Origin: Pseudomaricurvus sp033283335
GTDB lineage: Bacteria; Pseudomonadota; Gammaproteobacteria; Pseudomonadales; Cellvibrionaceae
Direction: 5' to 3'
Assembly (NCBI GenBank): GCA_033283335.1
Contig: JAWMQP010000004.1
Location: 246,081-310,080, forward strand
Length of the DNA: 64,000 bases
The first letter of the stretch is position 1. Each line of letters opens with the position of its first letter. Below the pieces are notes generated by a model. That model searched no databases. It was given only the letters and a program-made list of their open reading frames with translations, and had not been told where the DNA came from. The position numbers and the translations under genes are program-made. This document shows positions 52,037 to 61,246 of this stretch, one piece after another.

Positions 52037-53659
52037 TTATGCTCCTGTCGTTTCAGGTGAATTAATGCCCAGGCGTTTCAGCAGCCGGTTCAGATTGCTG
52101 CGGTCGATACCCAGGCGACGGGCACATTCCGCCTGATTGCCGCCAGTGTCCAGCAGCATGAGCTGCAGGCAGTCGCGTTGAAAGTTGTCGGTGGCCTGTT
52201 TCAGCGTCTGGCCATTGTATGTCCGGGGTGAAGTGGGCAGTTGGAGCGAAGCTGGTGCCAGTGGCGACTCGGTGTCGGTCTGGTTCTCCAGGGCGGCGCT
52301 GGTGCTGAACGGTTTCGCTGCGGTCGTATCGAAATGGCTGGCGTCCAATATCAGCATCCGGGGAGGCTTGTCCAGGCTGGACAGCGTGTGGCGGGCCTTC
52401 AACTGTGCGCGGCTGATGCTGTGTTCCAGCTCCCGCACATTGCCGGGCCAGGAGTAGGCGAGCAGGTGGCGCTCGGCGCTGCGATCCAGGCGGCAGGGTG
52501 GCAGGTTCATGCGACGGCTGTTGCGTTCGAGAAAGTGGCCGGCCAGCAGTAATACGTCGCGACCGCGCTCGCGCAGGGGCGGTACCACAATGGGGTAGAC
52601 GCTGAGCCGGTGGTAGAGGTCGGCGCGAAAGCGACCGGCGGCGACTTCGTCGCGCAGGTTGCGGTTGGTGGCGGCGATAATGCGCACGTCCACCCGTTGT
52701 TGACGGTCACTGCCGACCCGTTGAATGTCGCCATTTTGCAGGGCGCGCAACAGTTTGGCCTGCAACGGCAGGGGAATTTCGCCCACCTCATCCAAAAACA
52801 GAGTGCCGCCATCGGCCAGCTCAAACTTGCCGGAGCGGGCCTGAATGGCGCCGGAGAAGGCGCCTTTGACATGGCCGAACAGCTCGCTCTCTACCAGGTT
52901 TTCCGGCAGCGCGGCACAGTTGATGTAGATCAGCGGCTGCTCCGCCCGCGCTGACTGGGCGTGCAGTGCACGCGCTACCAGCTCCTTGCCAACTCCGGTT
53001 TCGCCGCAAATCAGCACGGTCAGATCCGAACCGCTGACGGTATCGATTTCTTTGCAGAGGGCTTGCAGGGATGGGCTTTGGCCCAGCATCGGCTGCTGGT
53101 GTTCGGCGATGACAGTCTGGGTGATCTGGTGTTCCTGGCGCAAGCGGTGTTCCAGCCTGTGGATAAACTCGGCCGCCTTGACGGTGGCTTCCGCCACATG
53201 GGTAAACACTTGCAGGTGATCAAAATCGAGCTGATCGAAGGTGCCTGGTTGCAAGGCGTCCAGGGTGATCAAACCCCAGGGTACGCCATCGATATAGAGG
53301 GCTGTGCCCATGCAATCGTGCACGTTCAGCGCCTCATCGGGCTGGTCTATCAGGCCGTCGTAGGGATCTGGCAGGGGGCTGTCGGCGGCAAAACGCAGAG
53401 GTACGCGACTGCGCAGAATGTGTTGCAGGCGCGGGTGCTGGGCCAGGTCAAAGTGACGGCCCAGGGTGTCGTGACGCAAGCCATCAATGGCCAGGGGGCG
53501 CAACTGTTCCCCTTCCAGTTGCAACAAGGCGGTGGCATCGCAGGGAAAGGCGAGCTTGAAGGCGGTCAGCAGGCGCTGGTAGCGCTGTTCTGCCGATAGG
53601 GGTTGGGTCAGGTCGGCTACAATCGAGATCAGGCTTTGGGCAAATGTGGTTGTGGTCAT
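52037..53659 (-). CDS. norR: Nitric-oxide-sensing sigma-54 activator NorR
   Basis: 540 residues: N-terminal GAF domain (non-haem iron in NorR senses NO), central AAA+ domain, C-terminal Fis-type HTH (QAECARRLGIDRSNLNRLLKRLG). Walker A GETGVGKE, Walker B LFLDEVGEI. The usual GAFTGA loop reads GAFSGA (in HVKGAFSGAIQARSGKFE), so Thr is replaced by Ser. It activates hmp, divergent, from three upstream sites; a NorR site overlaps its own start codon and suggests autoregulation. Confidence 0.94.
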   Translation of the reverse strand: MTTTTFAQSLISIVADLTQPLSAEQRYQRLLTAFKLAFPCDATALLQLEGEQLRPLAIDGLRHDTLGRHFDLAQHPRLQHILRSRVPLRFAADSPLPDPYDGLIDQPDEALNVHDCMGTALYIDGVPWGLITLDALQPGTFDQLDFDHLQVFTHVAEATVKAAEFIHRLEHRLRQEHQITQTVIAEHQQPMLGQSPSLQALCKEIDTVSGSDLTVLICGETGVGKELVARALHAQSARAEQPLIYINCAALPENLVESELFGHVKGAFSGAIQARSGKFELADGGTLFLDEVGEIPLPLQAKLLRALQNGDIQRVGSDRQQRVDVRIIAATNRNLRDEVAAGRFRADLYHRLSVYPIVVPPLRERGRDVLLLAGHFLERNSRRMNLPPCRLDRSAERHLLAYSWPGNVRELEHSISRAQLKARHTLSSLDKPPRMLILDASHFDTTAAKPFSTSAALENQTDTESPLAPASLQLPTSPRTYNGQTLKQATDNFQRDCLQLMLLDTGGNQAECARRLGIDRSNLNRLLKRLGINSPETTGA

Positions 53660-53710
53660 AATGACACCATTGTTGTCCTAATGACTGTGGTGTGTGCGTG
53701 TTAATTTGAC
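53655..53710 (+). promoter_or_regulatory. Three NorR binding sites
   Basis: GTCATAATGAC (53655-53665), GTCCTAATGAC (53675-53685) and GTTAATTTGAC (53700-53710), each fitting GT-N7-AC. They lie 54-109 bases upstream of the sigma-54 promoter, as in E. coli norVW. The first overlaps the norR start codon. Confidence 0.8.
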
Positions 53711-53763
53711 AACGGTAGGCGAAAAATAGATGAATGTCCCCGCAGGAGCAAGGGGTTTGCAGT

Positions 53764-53779
53764 TGGCATAAAGCTTGTA
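53764..53779 (+). promoter_or_regulatory. Sigma-54 promoter of hmp
   Basis: TGGCATA-AAGC-TTGTA fits the -24/-12 consensus TGGCACG-N4-TTGCA with correct GG-GC-like spacing. It lies about 50 bases before the hmp ATG and, with the NorR sites upstream, defines the start of that gene. Confidence 0.8.
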
Positions 53780-53829
53780 CTTCAAGTTTGACCTATGAAC
53801 ACGGATCAACTCGCTTGGGAGTAAGCACG

Positions 53830-55017
53830 ATGATTACAGAGAATACCAAACAGGTTATCAATGCCACTCTGCCTGCAGTCAAGGCCAGTGCCCGCACCAT
53901 TACCGAAACGTTTTACCCGATTTTGTTCGAACGCTATCCAGAGACCAAGGCGCTGTTCAATCAGACGCATCAGGCCACCGGTACCCAGCGTCAGGCGCTG
54001 GCCAATGCCGTAGTGGCTTACGCCAGCAACCTGGATCGGTTGGAAGCGCTGGGTGATGCGGTGGCGCTGATTGTTCACAAGCACGTCTCGCTCAATATTC
54101 TGCCGCGCCATTATCCGCTGGTGGGTGAGTGCCTGCTGGCGGCCATTGCAGAGGTCCTTGGCGAAGCGGCCACGGATGAGGTGATTGATGCCTGGGGCAG
54201 CATTTATGCGCAACTGGCCGATATCCTGATTGCTGCCGAAGAGGAGGTCTACCAAACCAATGAACACAAAGCCGGTGGCTGGCGAGGTGAACGGGCATTT
54301 GTGCTGACGCACAAAGAGGTGGAGAGCGAGGTGATTACGTCATTCTATTTCGAACCGGCCGATGGCGGGGCGCTGGCGGACTTTGAACCGGGACAATACC
54401 TTGGGGTCAAGCTGAAGATCGATGGCGACAGCATCAGCCGCAACTACTCCCTTTCAAACCCTCCCGGCCAGGGTCGTTATCGGCTGAGTGTGAAACGCGA
54501 CGGTTTGGTGTCTGCCTATCTGCACGATCAGCTGCAGCCGGGGGACAGCCTGCGGCTGACGGCGCCGGCCGGCAATTTTGTGCTGACGTCCTCGGAGCGG
54601 CCACTGGTGTTGCTGACGGCGGGTGTGGGTATTACCCCCACCATCAGCATGTTGGAGCCGGCCTTGAGCGCCGGCCGGGCGGTGAACTTTATCCATTTCG
54701 CCATCAACTCGGCCACACACGCATTTCGGGCAGAACTGGACCGGCTGCAGGCCACCTACCCCCAATTGAGCGTGAGTTATTGTTACAGTGAGCCGTTGCC
54801 GGGAGATCGCTGTGATCTGCAGGGCCTGGTGGACGTCGGCAAGCTGCAGGCACTGATGCCGCATGCGCTGCAATCGGATATCTATTTCCTGGGACCGAAA
54901 CCCTTCATGGACGTGTGCTTCCAGGCCTTGCAGGAGCTGAATGTGCCGGCTGGCCAGGTTCACTACGAGTTCTTTGGGCCTCTGCAGGAGTTGCAGGAGG
55001 CGGTGGCAGTGGCATGA
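53830..55017 (+). CDS. hmp: Flavohaemoprotein Hmp (nitric oxide dioxygenase)
   Basis: Converts NO to nitrate with O2 and NADPH. 395 residues. The globin domain has Tyr29, Phe43 and His85 (proximal haem ligand) as in E. coli Hmp. A FAD-binding domain (ISRNYSLSNPPG) follows, then a NAD domain (TAGVGITPTISML). The frame is open 32 codons upstream but the promoter lies there; GGGAG is nine bases before this ATG. Stop codon overlaps the next gene (ATGA). Confidence 0.97.
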   Translation: MITENTKQVINATLPAVKASARTITETFYPILFERYPETKALFNQTHQATGTQRQALANAVVAYASNLDRLEALGDAVALIVHKHVSLNILPRHYPLVGECLLAAIAEVLGEAATDEVIDAWGSIYAQLADILIAAEEEVYQTNEHKAGGWRGERAFVLTHKEVESEVITSFYFEPADGGALADFEPGQYLGVKLKIDGDSISRNYSLSNPPGQGRYRLSVKRDGLVSAYLHDQLQPGDSLRLTAPAGNFVLTSSERPLVLLTAGVGITPTISMLEPALSAGRAVNFIHFAINSATHAFRAELDRLQATYPQLSVSYCYSEPLPGDRCDLQGLVDVGKLQALMPHALQSDIYFLGPKPFMDVCFQALQELNVPAGQVHYEFFGPLQELQEAVAVA

Positions 55018-55208
55018 GCGACCTGCTCCAGAGTCACTTGCTGATGTGTCCCTATTGCGGCGAAGTGATCAGTGTGCTGGTGGATTGCTCGGTGACCGAA
55101 CAAAGCTACATTGAAGACTGCGAAGTTTGTTGCCGGCCCATCCAGCTGCGGGTACTGGTGAGCGATGAAGGCGCGGCCCAGGTAACGGCCGCGCACGAAA
55201 ATGAATAA
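55014..55208 (+). CDS. CPXCG-motif cysteine-rich protein
   Basis: 64 residues with CPYCG near the N-terminus and C-x6-C...CC further on, consistent with a zinc ribbon. The family has no assigned function. The ATG overlaps the hmp stop, so the two are cotranslated; a role in NO or iron-sulfur stress is possible but only inferred. Confidence 0.85.
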   Translation: MSDLLQSHLLMCPYCGEVISVLVDCSVTEQSYIEDCEVCCRPIQLRVLVSDEGAAQVTAAHENE

Positions 55209-55249
55209 GGACTCTGAGCCCTGCTGCCAATGTTGGTCGCGTCCAACCC

Positions 55250-55480
55250 CTAGTTGATGTGCTTGTGCTCACTGGGTAGCGACGACAGCATGCCGCGGCG
55301 GGAGTGGATCATTTCCCGGTACGTCTGCTGCAATGAAAAGTCGCGGTTGTTGTCACTGATTTTGAGTTGTTCGAGCTGGCGTTCCAGCCCGGTGATTTCC
55401 CGTATCAGTTGCTCACGCAAGACATTGGTGTTGTAGCTGTCGACGTTGACCAGCTTGGCGGTGGAAGAATAACCCATCAT
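55250..55480 (-). CDS. Small helical protein of unknown function
   Basis: 76 residues, charged and helical, with a leucine-rich coil LREQLIREITGLERQLEQLKI. Convergent with the CPXCG gene. The ribosome-binding site is weak. Family not recognised. Confidence 0.5.
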   Translation of the reverse strand: MMGYSSTAKLVNVDSYNTNVLREQLIREITGLERQLEQLKISDNNRDFSLQQTYREMIHSRRGMLSSLPSEHKHIN

Positions 55481-55917
55481 ACATCTACACCCGTTACCTC
55501 AACACAACACAGATCGACCTTAACGTAGGCACTTGGCCTTTTTTCAGCACTGGTTTGGCTACGGCTTAATTAACGTGGAGCTGAGAAAAAGTTACGTGCT
55601 TATTACTATGTGCTTGGTGGTTATAAATCTGGTTGTATAAAACCAAGCTTTTAGCACTACTGGTTGTGTTTTAAGTACAAAAAGTTTTAAGCCTTGGCTG
55701 TTTATAAACAGCTATTAACAGCATAGTCGTTAGTACTTACTTCGCCGGGAAAACAAGGGGAAAGACGACATTATTTGATATTTATGGGACCTCAGGCCCA
55801 TTTCCGCGGACAGCCTGAGGTTTTTGGCGCTAATTTCCCCCAGCAATGGCGCCCATCCCATTTTGACACGGGGGTTTCGGCCATTCTCTGGGAGAGAATA
55901 CCGTGCTTTGAACCTGC
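55481..55917. other. AT-rich intergenic region
   Basis: 437 bases upstream of the small helical-protein gene and downstream of cysQ. It contains a perfect 16-base palindrome (listed) and no credible gene. The 3' part (55770-55917) shows no clear cysQ terminator. Confidence 0.4.
55698..55713. repeat. Perfect 16-base palindrome
   Basis: GCTGTTTATAAACAGC. Could be an operator. It resembles an SOS box but the spacing between CTGT and ACAG is six, not eight bases. Confidence 0.55.
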
Positions 55918-56745
55918 TCAGTGGGTGTTCAACAGGGCGCGCCAGTCGTAGTCGGTATCGCCGATCACATAAAAGAATGGGTTCAGTAAGCTGTCCTTCT
56001 GGTTGTAGCGCAGCTGGTCCAGGCTGTCAGCGTTCACGACGGTGCCACCGGCAGCTTCCACCACGGCTTGGGCCGCAGCGGTATCCCATTCGCAGGTCAG
56101 GGCGAGGCGGGGATAGAGATCGGCCGCCCCCTCGGCGACCAGGCACAGTTTGAGCGAGCTGCCCATGCTCTTGGTCTGGACCTGACCCAGCGTGCCACCA
56201 ATGCGGTCCAGCAGTTCGACCACAGCATCGGCTCCGTGGCTGCGACTGGCGACCACCGCGACGCCGCCATCGGCTTGTGCCTGGGCAATCGAGCGGGTCT
56301 GGATGGCACTGACCTGGCCGTTCTCAATTTTGCTGGCACCGGCGCCTTTGACACCGGTGTAGGTAATGTCGAGCACGGGGACATAGACAACCCCAAGAAC
56401 CGGTTCACCATTTTCAATCAGGGCGACATTGACGGTGAATTCGCCATTGCGCTTGATGAATTCCTTGGTGCCATCCAGTGGGTCAATGATCCAGTAGCGG
56501 TCCCAGCTGGAGCGGGTGTCGAAGTCGGGTACCTGGCCTTCTTCGGACAGCACGGGCACGCCATCGAGTAAAGGTTTCAGGCCCGGTTCCAGAATGGCGT
56601 GGGCAGCCAGGTCGGCGGCGGTCACCGGGGAGTCATCGGCTTTGGTATCGATCTCCATGCCCTCGGCGCGCTGATAGACTTCCAGAATCGCATCACCTGC
56701 GCGACGACACAGTTCAACAACTTGATTTAACAGGGCATTATCCAC
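55918..56745 (-). CDS. cysQ: 3'(2'),5'-bisphosphate nucleotidase CysQ
   Basis: Hydrolyses 3'-phosphoadenosine 5'-phosphate from sulfate assimilation to AMP. 275 residues from a GTG with AGGAG seven bases upstream; a GTG directly before it is possible and the frame runs on to a weaker start. Metal-binding motifs: DSPVTAADLAAH, EEGQ, WIIDPLDGTKEFIKRNGEF and the C-terminal CEWDTAAAQAVVEAAGG. Divergent from yrfG; nudE, usually beside them, is absent. Confidence 0.94.
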   Translation of the reverse strand: MDNALLNQVVELCRRAGDAILEVYQRAEGMEIDTKADDSPVTAADLAAHAILEPGLKPLLDGVPVLSEEGQVPDFDTRSSWDRYWIIDPLDGTKEFIKRNGEFTVNVALIENGEPVLGVVYVPVLDITYTGVKGAGASKIENGQVSAIQTRSIAQAQADGGVAVVASRSHGADAVVELLDRIGGTLGQVQTKSMGSSLKLCLVAEGAADLYPRLALTCEWDTAAAQAVVEAAGGTVVNADSLDQLRYNQKDSLLNPFFYVIGDTDYDWRALLNTH

Positions 56746-56941
56746 CACCAAACTCCTTGAATTCTCGTATCTAATCGTCAAAACGCCGTCCATTATAGCG
56801 AGATGGAGAAAGGCCGTCGTTGCCACCGAAGGCAGATTTGTCCCGAATTATGGGAATTGAATATCGATTTGACGGCAGGCAGGCGGCCTGATTTTCAGGC
56901 ATACTGTAGCGATTTCCCAACCACTCTAGAAATGGGTTTCC

Positions 56942-57595
56942 ATGATCAACTGGAACGACATCGATACCGTCCTGCTGGACATGGACGGTACTCTGCTGGA
57001 CCTGCACTACGACAACTACTTCTGGCTCACCCACCTGCCCAAGCGCTATGCCGAAACCTACGGCGTTGACGAGGCGCAAGCCATGGCGCGCCTGCAGGCC
57101 CACATCAAGGCGCACGAGGGCACGCTCAACTGGTACTGTCTGGAGTTCTGGTCAGAGTCCCTGGGGATGGACATTCGCTCCTTAAAAGAAGAGGTGAAAG
57201 ACAAGATCCAGGTGCGTCCCTTTGTGGTGGAGTTTCTGCAAAAGCTGCAGGCCCGCAACAAGCGCCTGGTATTGATCACCAACGCCCATCCCCAGAGCCT
57301 GGACCTGAAAATGGAGATCACCGCCATTGATCAATGGCTGCATATGGTGATTTCTTCCCACGAGTTTCAACAGCCGAAAGAAGCCCAGGAGTTTTGGCAA
57401 CAGTTGCACGCTCGCGAGCCCTTTGATCCAGAGCGCACCCTGTTCATCGACGATACGGTGCGCATTCTCGATTCGGCGCGCGAGTTCGGCATTCGTCACT
57501 TGTTGTGCCTGCACCAGCCCGACAGTCAGCGCGAGCACCGCAATATTCAGGAATACCCCGCTATTCACCACTTTGACGAGGTGATGCCGGAATGA
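56942..57595 (+). CDS. yrfG: GMP/IMP 5'-nucleotidase YrfG (HAD family)
   Basis: 217 residues. HAD motif I is LLDMDGTLLD (residues 11-20), motif II LVLITNAHP, motif III/IV with the LFIDDTVRILDSARE acidic pair. In E. coli YrfG dephosphorylates GMP and IMP. Stop codon overlaps the ATG of hslR (ATGA), so they are cotranslated. It lies beside cysQ as in other gammaproteobacteria. Confidence 0.93.
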   Translation: MINWNDIDTVLLDMDGTLLDLHYDNYFWLTHLPKRYAETYGVDEAQAMARLQAHIKAHEGTLNWYCLEFWSESLGMDIRSLKEEVKDKIQVRPFVVEFLQKLQARNKRLVLITNAHPQSLDLKMEITAIDQWLHMVISSHEFQQPKEAQEFWQQLHAREPFDPERTLFIDDTVRILDSAREFGIRHLLCLHQPDSQREHRNIQEYPAIHHFDEVMPE

Positions 57596-57999
57596 GCGCA
57601 GCGGCCAACGAGCTGGCGAAAGTCCGTATTGACAAGTGGTTGTGGGCCGCTCGCTTTTTCAAAACCCGCAATCTGGCCAAGCAGGCCATCGACGGAGGCA
57701 AGGTGCATTGCGACGGCCATCGCATCAAGCCCAGTAAGGAAATCCCGGTGGGGGTGAGGTTGACCATTCGCCAGGGGTGGGATGAAAAAGAGGTGCAGGT
57801 GGTGGCACTGTCGGATCAGCGACGCGGTGCCCCGGAGGCTGAGCTGCTCTATAAAGAGACTCAAGACAGCCTTGCCCGGCGCGAGGAAGCGGCGTCACAG
57901 CGCAAGTTGCTGCGGGGAACCGGCTTGGCGCCCGAGCGCCGACCCACTAAGAAACAACGCCGGCAGATTCACCGTTTTCGCGAACAGGATCAAGACTAA
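57592..57999 (+). CDS. hslR: Ribosome-associated heat-shock protein Hsp15
   Basis: 135 residues with an N-terminal S4 RNA-binding domain (VRIDKWLWAARFFKTRNLAKQAIDGGKVHCDG). HslR rescues stalled 50S subunits carrying nascent chains. The C-terminal basic extension (RRPTKKQRRQIHRF) is typical. Overlaps yrfG by the ATGA junction; hslO lies 2.1 kb downstream. Confidence 0.95.
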   Translation: MSAAANELAKVRIDKWLWAARFFKTRNLAKQAIDGGKVHCDGHRIKPSKEIPVGVRLTIRQGWDEKEVQVVALSDQRRGAPEAELLYKETQDSLARREEAASQRKLLRGTGLAPERRPTKKQRRQIHRFREQDQD

Positions 58000-58053
58000 C
58001 CCTGTCCGGGTAAGAGCGGACCCGTTGTCCACGGATTAAGGAGCAACCACCTA

Positions 58054-59568
58054 GTGCATCGATTTCTGATTGCCCTGATCGGCTTCGGCCTGGGGCTGAC
58101 GGCATCCCTGGCGAAGGCCGAGGACTATAGCATCGATCGTCTGAAGGACGCCGTGGTGAAAATACACACCACTTCTACCCCGCCCGACTATTTCACCCCC
58201 TGGCGGTTGCTCAATGCCAAGCAAAGCAGTGGTTCCGGTTCGGTCATCAGTGGCAATCGCATCCTCACCAATGCCCACGTGGTTGCCGACGCAACTTATA
58301 TTCGAGCGCAAAAGCACGGCGACCCGCGCAAATACCTGGCCCACGTGGCGTTTATTTCCCACGAAGCGGATCTGGCGATACTGGCAGTGGAGGAGGCGAG
58401 CTTCTTTGACGACCTGCGGCCATTGAGTATTGGCTCATTGCCCGAGCCCCTGCAGGAGGTGTCGGTGTTCGGTTATCCGTTTGGCGGCACCACCTTGAGT
58501 GTTACCCGCGGTGTGCTGTCGCGGGTAGAGCACCAGTATTATGCCCATGCCGGCGGGTATTTGCTGGCCGGTCAGATCGATGCCGCCATCAACCCCGGCA
58601 ACAGCGGAGGACCGGTAATCGTCAACAACCGCATTGTCGGGGTGGTGATGCAGGCCAATACCAGCGGGCGGGCAGAGAATCTGGGCTATTTTGTCCCGCC
58701 CAGCGTGATCCAGCACGTCCTGAAAGATGCCCAGGATCAGCATTTGGATGGTTTTCCGGATCTGGGGTTTCGCACCCAGAACCTCGACAGCCCTGCCATG
58801 CGTGAAGCATACGGTGTGGCCGATCGCCAGGGCGGCATGCTGGTGGCGCATGTATTCAGTGGCTCCCCCGCTGACGGTCGTATCCTGCCCAATGACGTGA
58901 TCATGGCCATTGATGGTTTCGATATTGCCGATGACAGCAGCCTGGAGTTCCGCCACAACCTGCGCACCAACTACAAGTACGCCATTGACCAGTATCACCG
59001 GGGGGATGATGTGGAGGTATATCTGGTGCGCGAGGGGCAGGATCTTAAGGTCATGCTGACCCTGAGCGAACCGGCACCGGATTACAGCCTGGTGCGGCCA
59101 CAGGCGTTTGAGCAGACGCCGGAGTATCTCGTGTATGGCGGGGTGGTGTTTGTGCCGCTGAACATGAATCTGATCAAGCGCTGGGGCAGCGACTGGCATC
59201 GGCAGGCGCCGGTGTCATTTCTGCATGCCCGTGATACCCGCTCCTCCCCCGAACGGAGGGAGTTGGTAGTGGGGCTGAAGGTGCTGGCGGCAGACGTCAA
59301 TCTCGGCTATCACGACTGGAAAAACTGGATTCTGGAGTCGGTCAACGGGGTGCCGGTGCGGGACTTTCAGCACTTTTGTGAGCTGGTGGCTACCGGTACC
59401 GAAATGAATACCGTTTTTCGCGATGAAGAGGGCTATCAGATGGTGATCAACCGCTCTCAGGCCATGGCCACCGAACACGCGGTACTGACTCGCTATCGTG
59501 TGCCCCGCGCCAATGGCTGCGCGCCCGCTGACGATGCCAACACCCAAACGGCGGCCAGCCTGCCATGA
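58054..59568 (+). CDS. Periplasmic S1C serine protease with PDZ domain (DegP-like)
   Basis: 504 residues from GTG, with AAGGAG upstream. Signal peptide to about residue 24 (SLAKA/ED). Catalytic triad His75 (TNAHVV), Asp106 (SHEADLAIL) and Ser184 (NPGNSGGPVI). A PDZ-like domain follows at about 255-345 (VFSGSPADGRILPNDVIMAIDGF). A second PDZ-like fold may lie near 400-490. It differs from DegP by a longer, unusual C-terminus; plant-type DegP9-like proteases are similar. Its stop overlaps the next gene by ATGA. Confidence 0.9.
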   Translation: MHRFLIALIGFGLGLTASLAKAEDYSIDRLKDAVVKIHTTSTPPDYFTPWRLLNAKQSSGSGSVISGNRILTNAHVVADATYIRAQKHGDPRKYLAHVAFISHEADLAILAVEEASFFDDLRPLSIGSLPEPLQEVSVFGYPFGGTTLSVTRGVLSRVEHQYYAHAGGYLLAGQIDAAINPGNSGGPVIVNNRIVGVVMQANTSGRAENLGYFVPPSVIQHVLKDAQDQHLDGFPDLGFRTQNLDSPAMREAYGVADRQGGMLVAHVFSGSPADGRILPNDVIMAIDGFDIADDSSLEFRHNLRTNYKYAIDQYHRGDDVEVYLVREGQDLKVMLTLSEPAPDYSLVRPQAFEQTPEYLVYGGVVFVPLNMNLIKRWGSDWHRQAPVSFLHARDTRSSPERRELVVGLKVLAADVNLGYHDWKNWILESVNGVPVRDFQHFCELVATGTEMNTVFRDEEGYQMVINRSQAMATEHAVLTRYRVPRANGCAPADDANTQTAASLP

Positions 59569-60032
59569 GGGCTTTGATGTCAGTTCCGGCGTGGAGTGCG
59601 CTGTATCTGTGGTTGCTGTGTGTGAGTGGCGTGCCGACCCCGGTGTCTGCGGAGGTGTATCAGTGGCGCGATGAGCAGGGCAAGCTGCATTTCAGCGATA
59701 AAAAGCCCCGCCAGCACCAGGTGGAAGACATCAGCCGGCGGCTGGGGAAGATCAATGTGGATCAAAGCCGACCCGAACAGGAGAAACTGCAGCGCCTGTT
59801 CAAGCCCGAAACCCCGGCCGAAAAGGCACACCTGCAGCGCAAGCAACAGCAGCAATCGCAGCAGCAGGCAAAGCGACAGCGGCAGTGTCAGCAAGCCCAG
59901 GCTTACTTGACGGCCTTGCGCGGTCGAGTCTATTTCGAGCGTGAAGATGGCACCACCTACGACCTCAGCGAGGTCGAGCGGCAGCTGAAAGCGGCTGAGC
60001 TGGAGAGGCAGATTGGTGAGTCTTGTTCCTGA
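59565..60032 (+). CDS. DUF4124 domain protein
   Basis: 155 residues: signal peptide about 1-29, then the DUF4124 core (AEVYQWRDEQGKLHFSDKKP), and a Gln/Arg-rich helical middle (KQQQQSQQQAKRQRQCQQ). Periplasmic protein of unknown function. Cotranslated with the protease through ATGA overlap, which suggests a joint role. Confidence 0.87.
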   Translation: MRALMSVPAWSALYLWLLCVSGVPTPVSAEVYQWRDEQGKLHFSDKKPRQHQVEDISRRLGKINVDQSRPEQEKLQRLFKPETPAEKAHLQRKQQQQSQQQAKRQRQCQQAQAYLTALRGRVYFEREDGTTYDLSEVERQLKAAELERQIGESCS

Positions 60033-60146
60033 TTTAGACCGCGATCAGACCTGACGGTCAGAGTCAGGGCCTACCTCTTGGGCAAACAGGCGTGTTAGAA
60101 TCGCCGCCCTACCCTCTTGTTGACCAATTTTTGTACAGAGTTCCCC

Positions 60147-61031
60147 ATGCCCAGCAGCGATTTAATGCACCGCTTTCTATTTGAGGAAAGCGATATCCGC
60201 GGTGAAGTGGTGACGCTTTCCGACAGCTACCGACAGGTTCTCGATAACAACCGCAATCTGCCCCCGCGGGTTCAGTCCTTGCTGGGTGAATTTGTCGCGG
60301 CCGTGAGCTTGATGTCCGCTACCCTGAAGTTCGACGGTCTGCTGACGCTGCAGGCCCGCGGTGACGGCCCGCTGCCCATGATCATGGCGGAGTGCTCGCA
60401 CCACCGGGCAGTACGGGCAATTGCCAAGGTGGACCCAGAGGCGGATTTCTCCGCGCTGGAGGGCCAGAATCTGCAGACCCTGATTGGCAGCGGCATGTTG
60501 GCGATTATTGTCGATCCGGATAAAGGCGAGCGCTACCAGGGCATTGTCCCACTCGATAGCTCGGACTTGAACGGCTGTCTGCAGCACTACTTTGACCAGT
60601 CCGAGCAGCTGCCAACCCGCTTCTGGCTGGCCAGCGACGCCAACACCGCCAGTGGCCTGATGCTGCAGGCGTTACCACAGCAGTTGGCGTCTGTGGAAGA
60701 AAATCGCGATCGCTGGGAAACGGTGACCCATCTGGCGGATACTATCAAGACTGAGGAGCTGCTGGGCCTGGGGCACAGCGATATTCTCTATCGACTTTTC
60801 CACGAGCAGCAAGTGCGCCTGTTTGAGCCGGCAGCGGTGCATTTCGAGTGCAGCTGTTCTCGCGAGCGCTCCATCAATGCCCTGGTGTCCCTGGGACGTG
60901 ACGAAGTGGAGACCCTGTTAGCCGAGCAGGACATAATTGCCATAGATTGCCAGTTTTGTAATCAGAGCTATGCTTTTGGCAGTCAGGACCTTAATTTGAT
61001 TTTTGGCGACGACAGCAAATCTGTGCATTGA
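60147..61031 (+). CDS. hslO: Redox-regulated chaperone Hsp33
   Basis: 294 residues. Hsp33 fold with HRFLFEESDIRGEVVTL at the N-terminus. The zinc/redox switch is CSCS near 245 and CQFC near 278, i.e. all four Cys. The ATG before MPSSDLMHRF is preferred to an ATG ten codons earlier. It protects proteins from oxidative and heat stress; hslR is encoded 2 kb upstream, as in pseudomonads. Confidence 0.96.
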   Translation: MPSSDLMHRFLFEESDIRGEVVTLSDSYRQVLDNNRNLPPRVQSLLGEFVAAVSLMSATLKFDGLLTLQARGDGPLPMIMAECSHHRAVRAIAKVDPEADFSALEGQNLQTLIGSGMLAIIVDPDKGERYQGIVPLDSSDLNGCLQHYFDQSEQLPTRFWLASDANTASGLMLQALPQQLASVEENRDRWETVTHLADTIKTEELLGLGHSDILYRLFHEQQVRLFEPAAVHFECSCSRERSINALVSLGRDEVETLLAEQDIIAIDCQFCNQSYAFGSQDLNLIFGDDSKSVH

Positions 61032-61246
61032 TATGCTCGATTTTGATTAAAAAAGCGGCAATTCAGGATCGATTCGCATTAGGTTTTCTGACATAATGCA
61101 GCCCCCAAAATTTTAACCTCCCTTCGGGCAACGCACCTGAAGAGGAATATAACGACAATCACACCGCCCACAGCGGGCTTTCGCTCAGCGGAAGCCATGC
61201 AGGTCTGTGGGGTGAACAGGCCACAAGCTGACAGGACTATTTACGA

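Noticed and set aside
55698..55713. LexA box
   Set aside because: The half-sites CTGT and ACAG are six bases apart; LexA needs eight.
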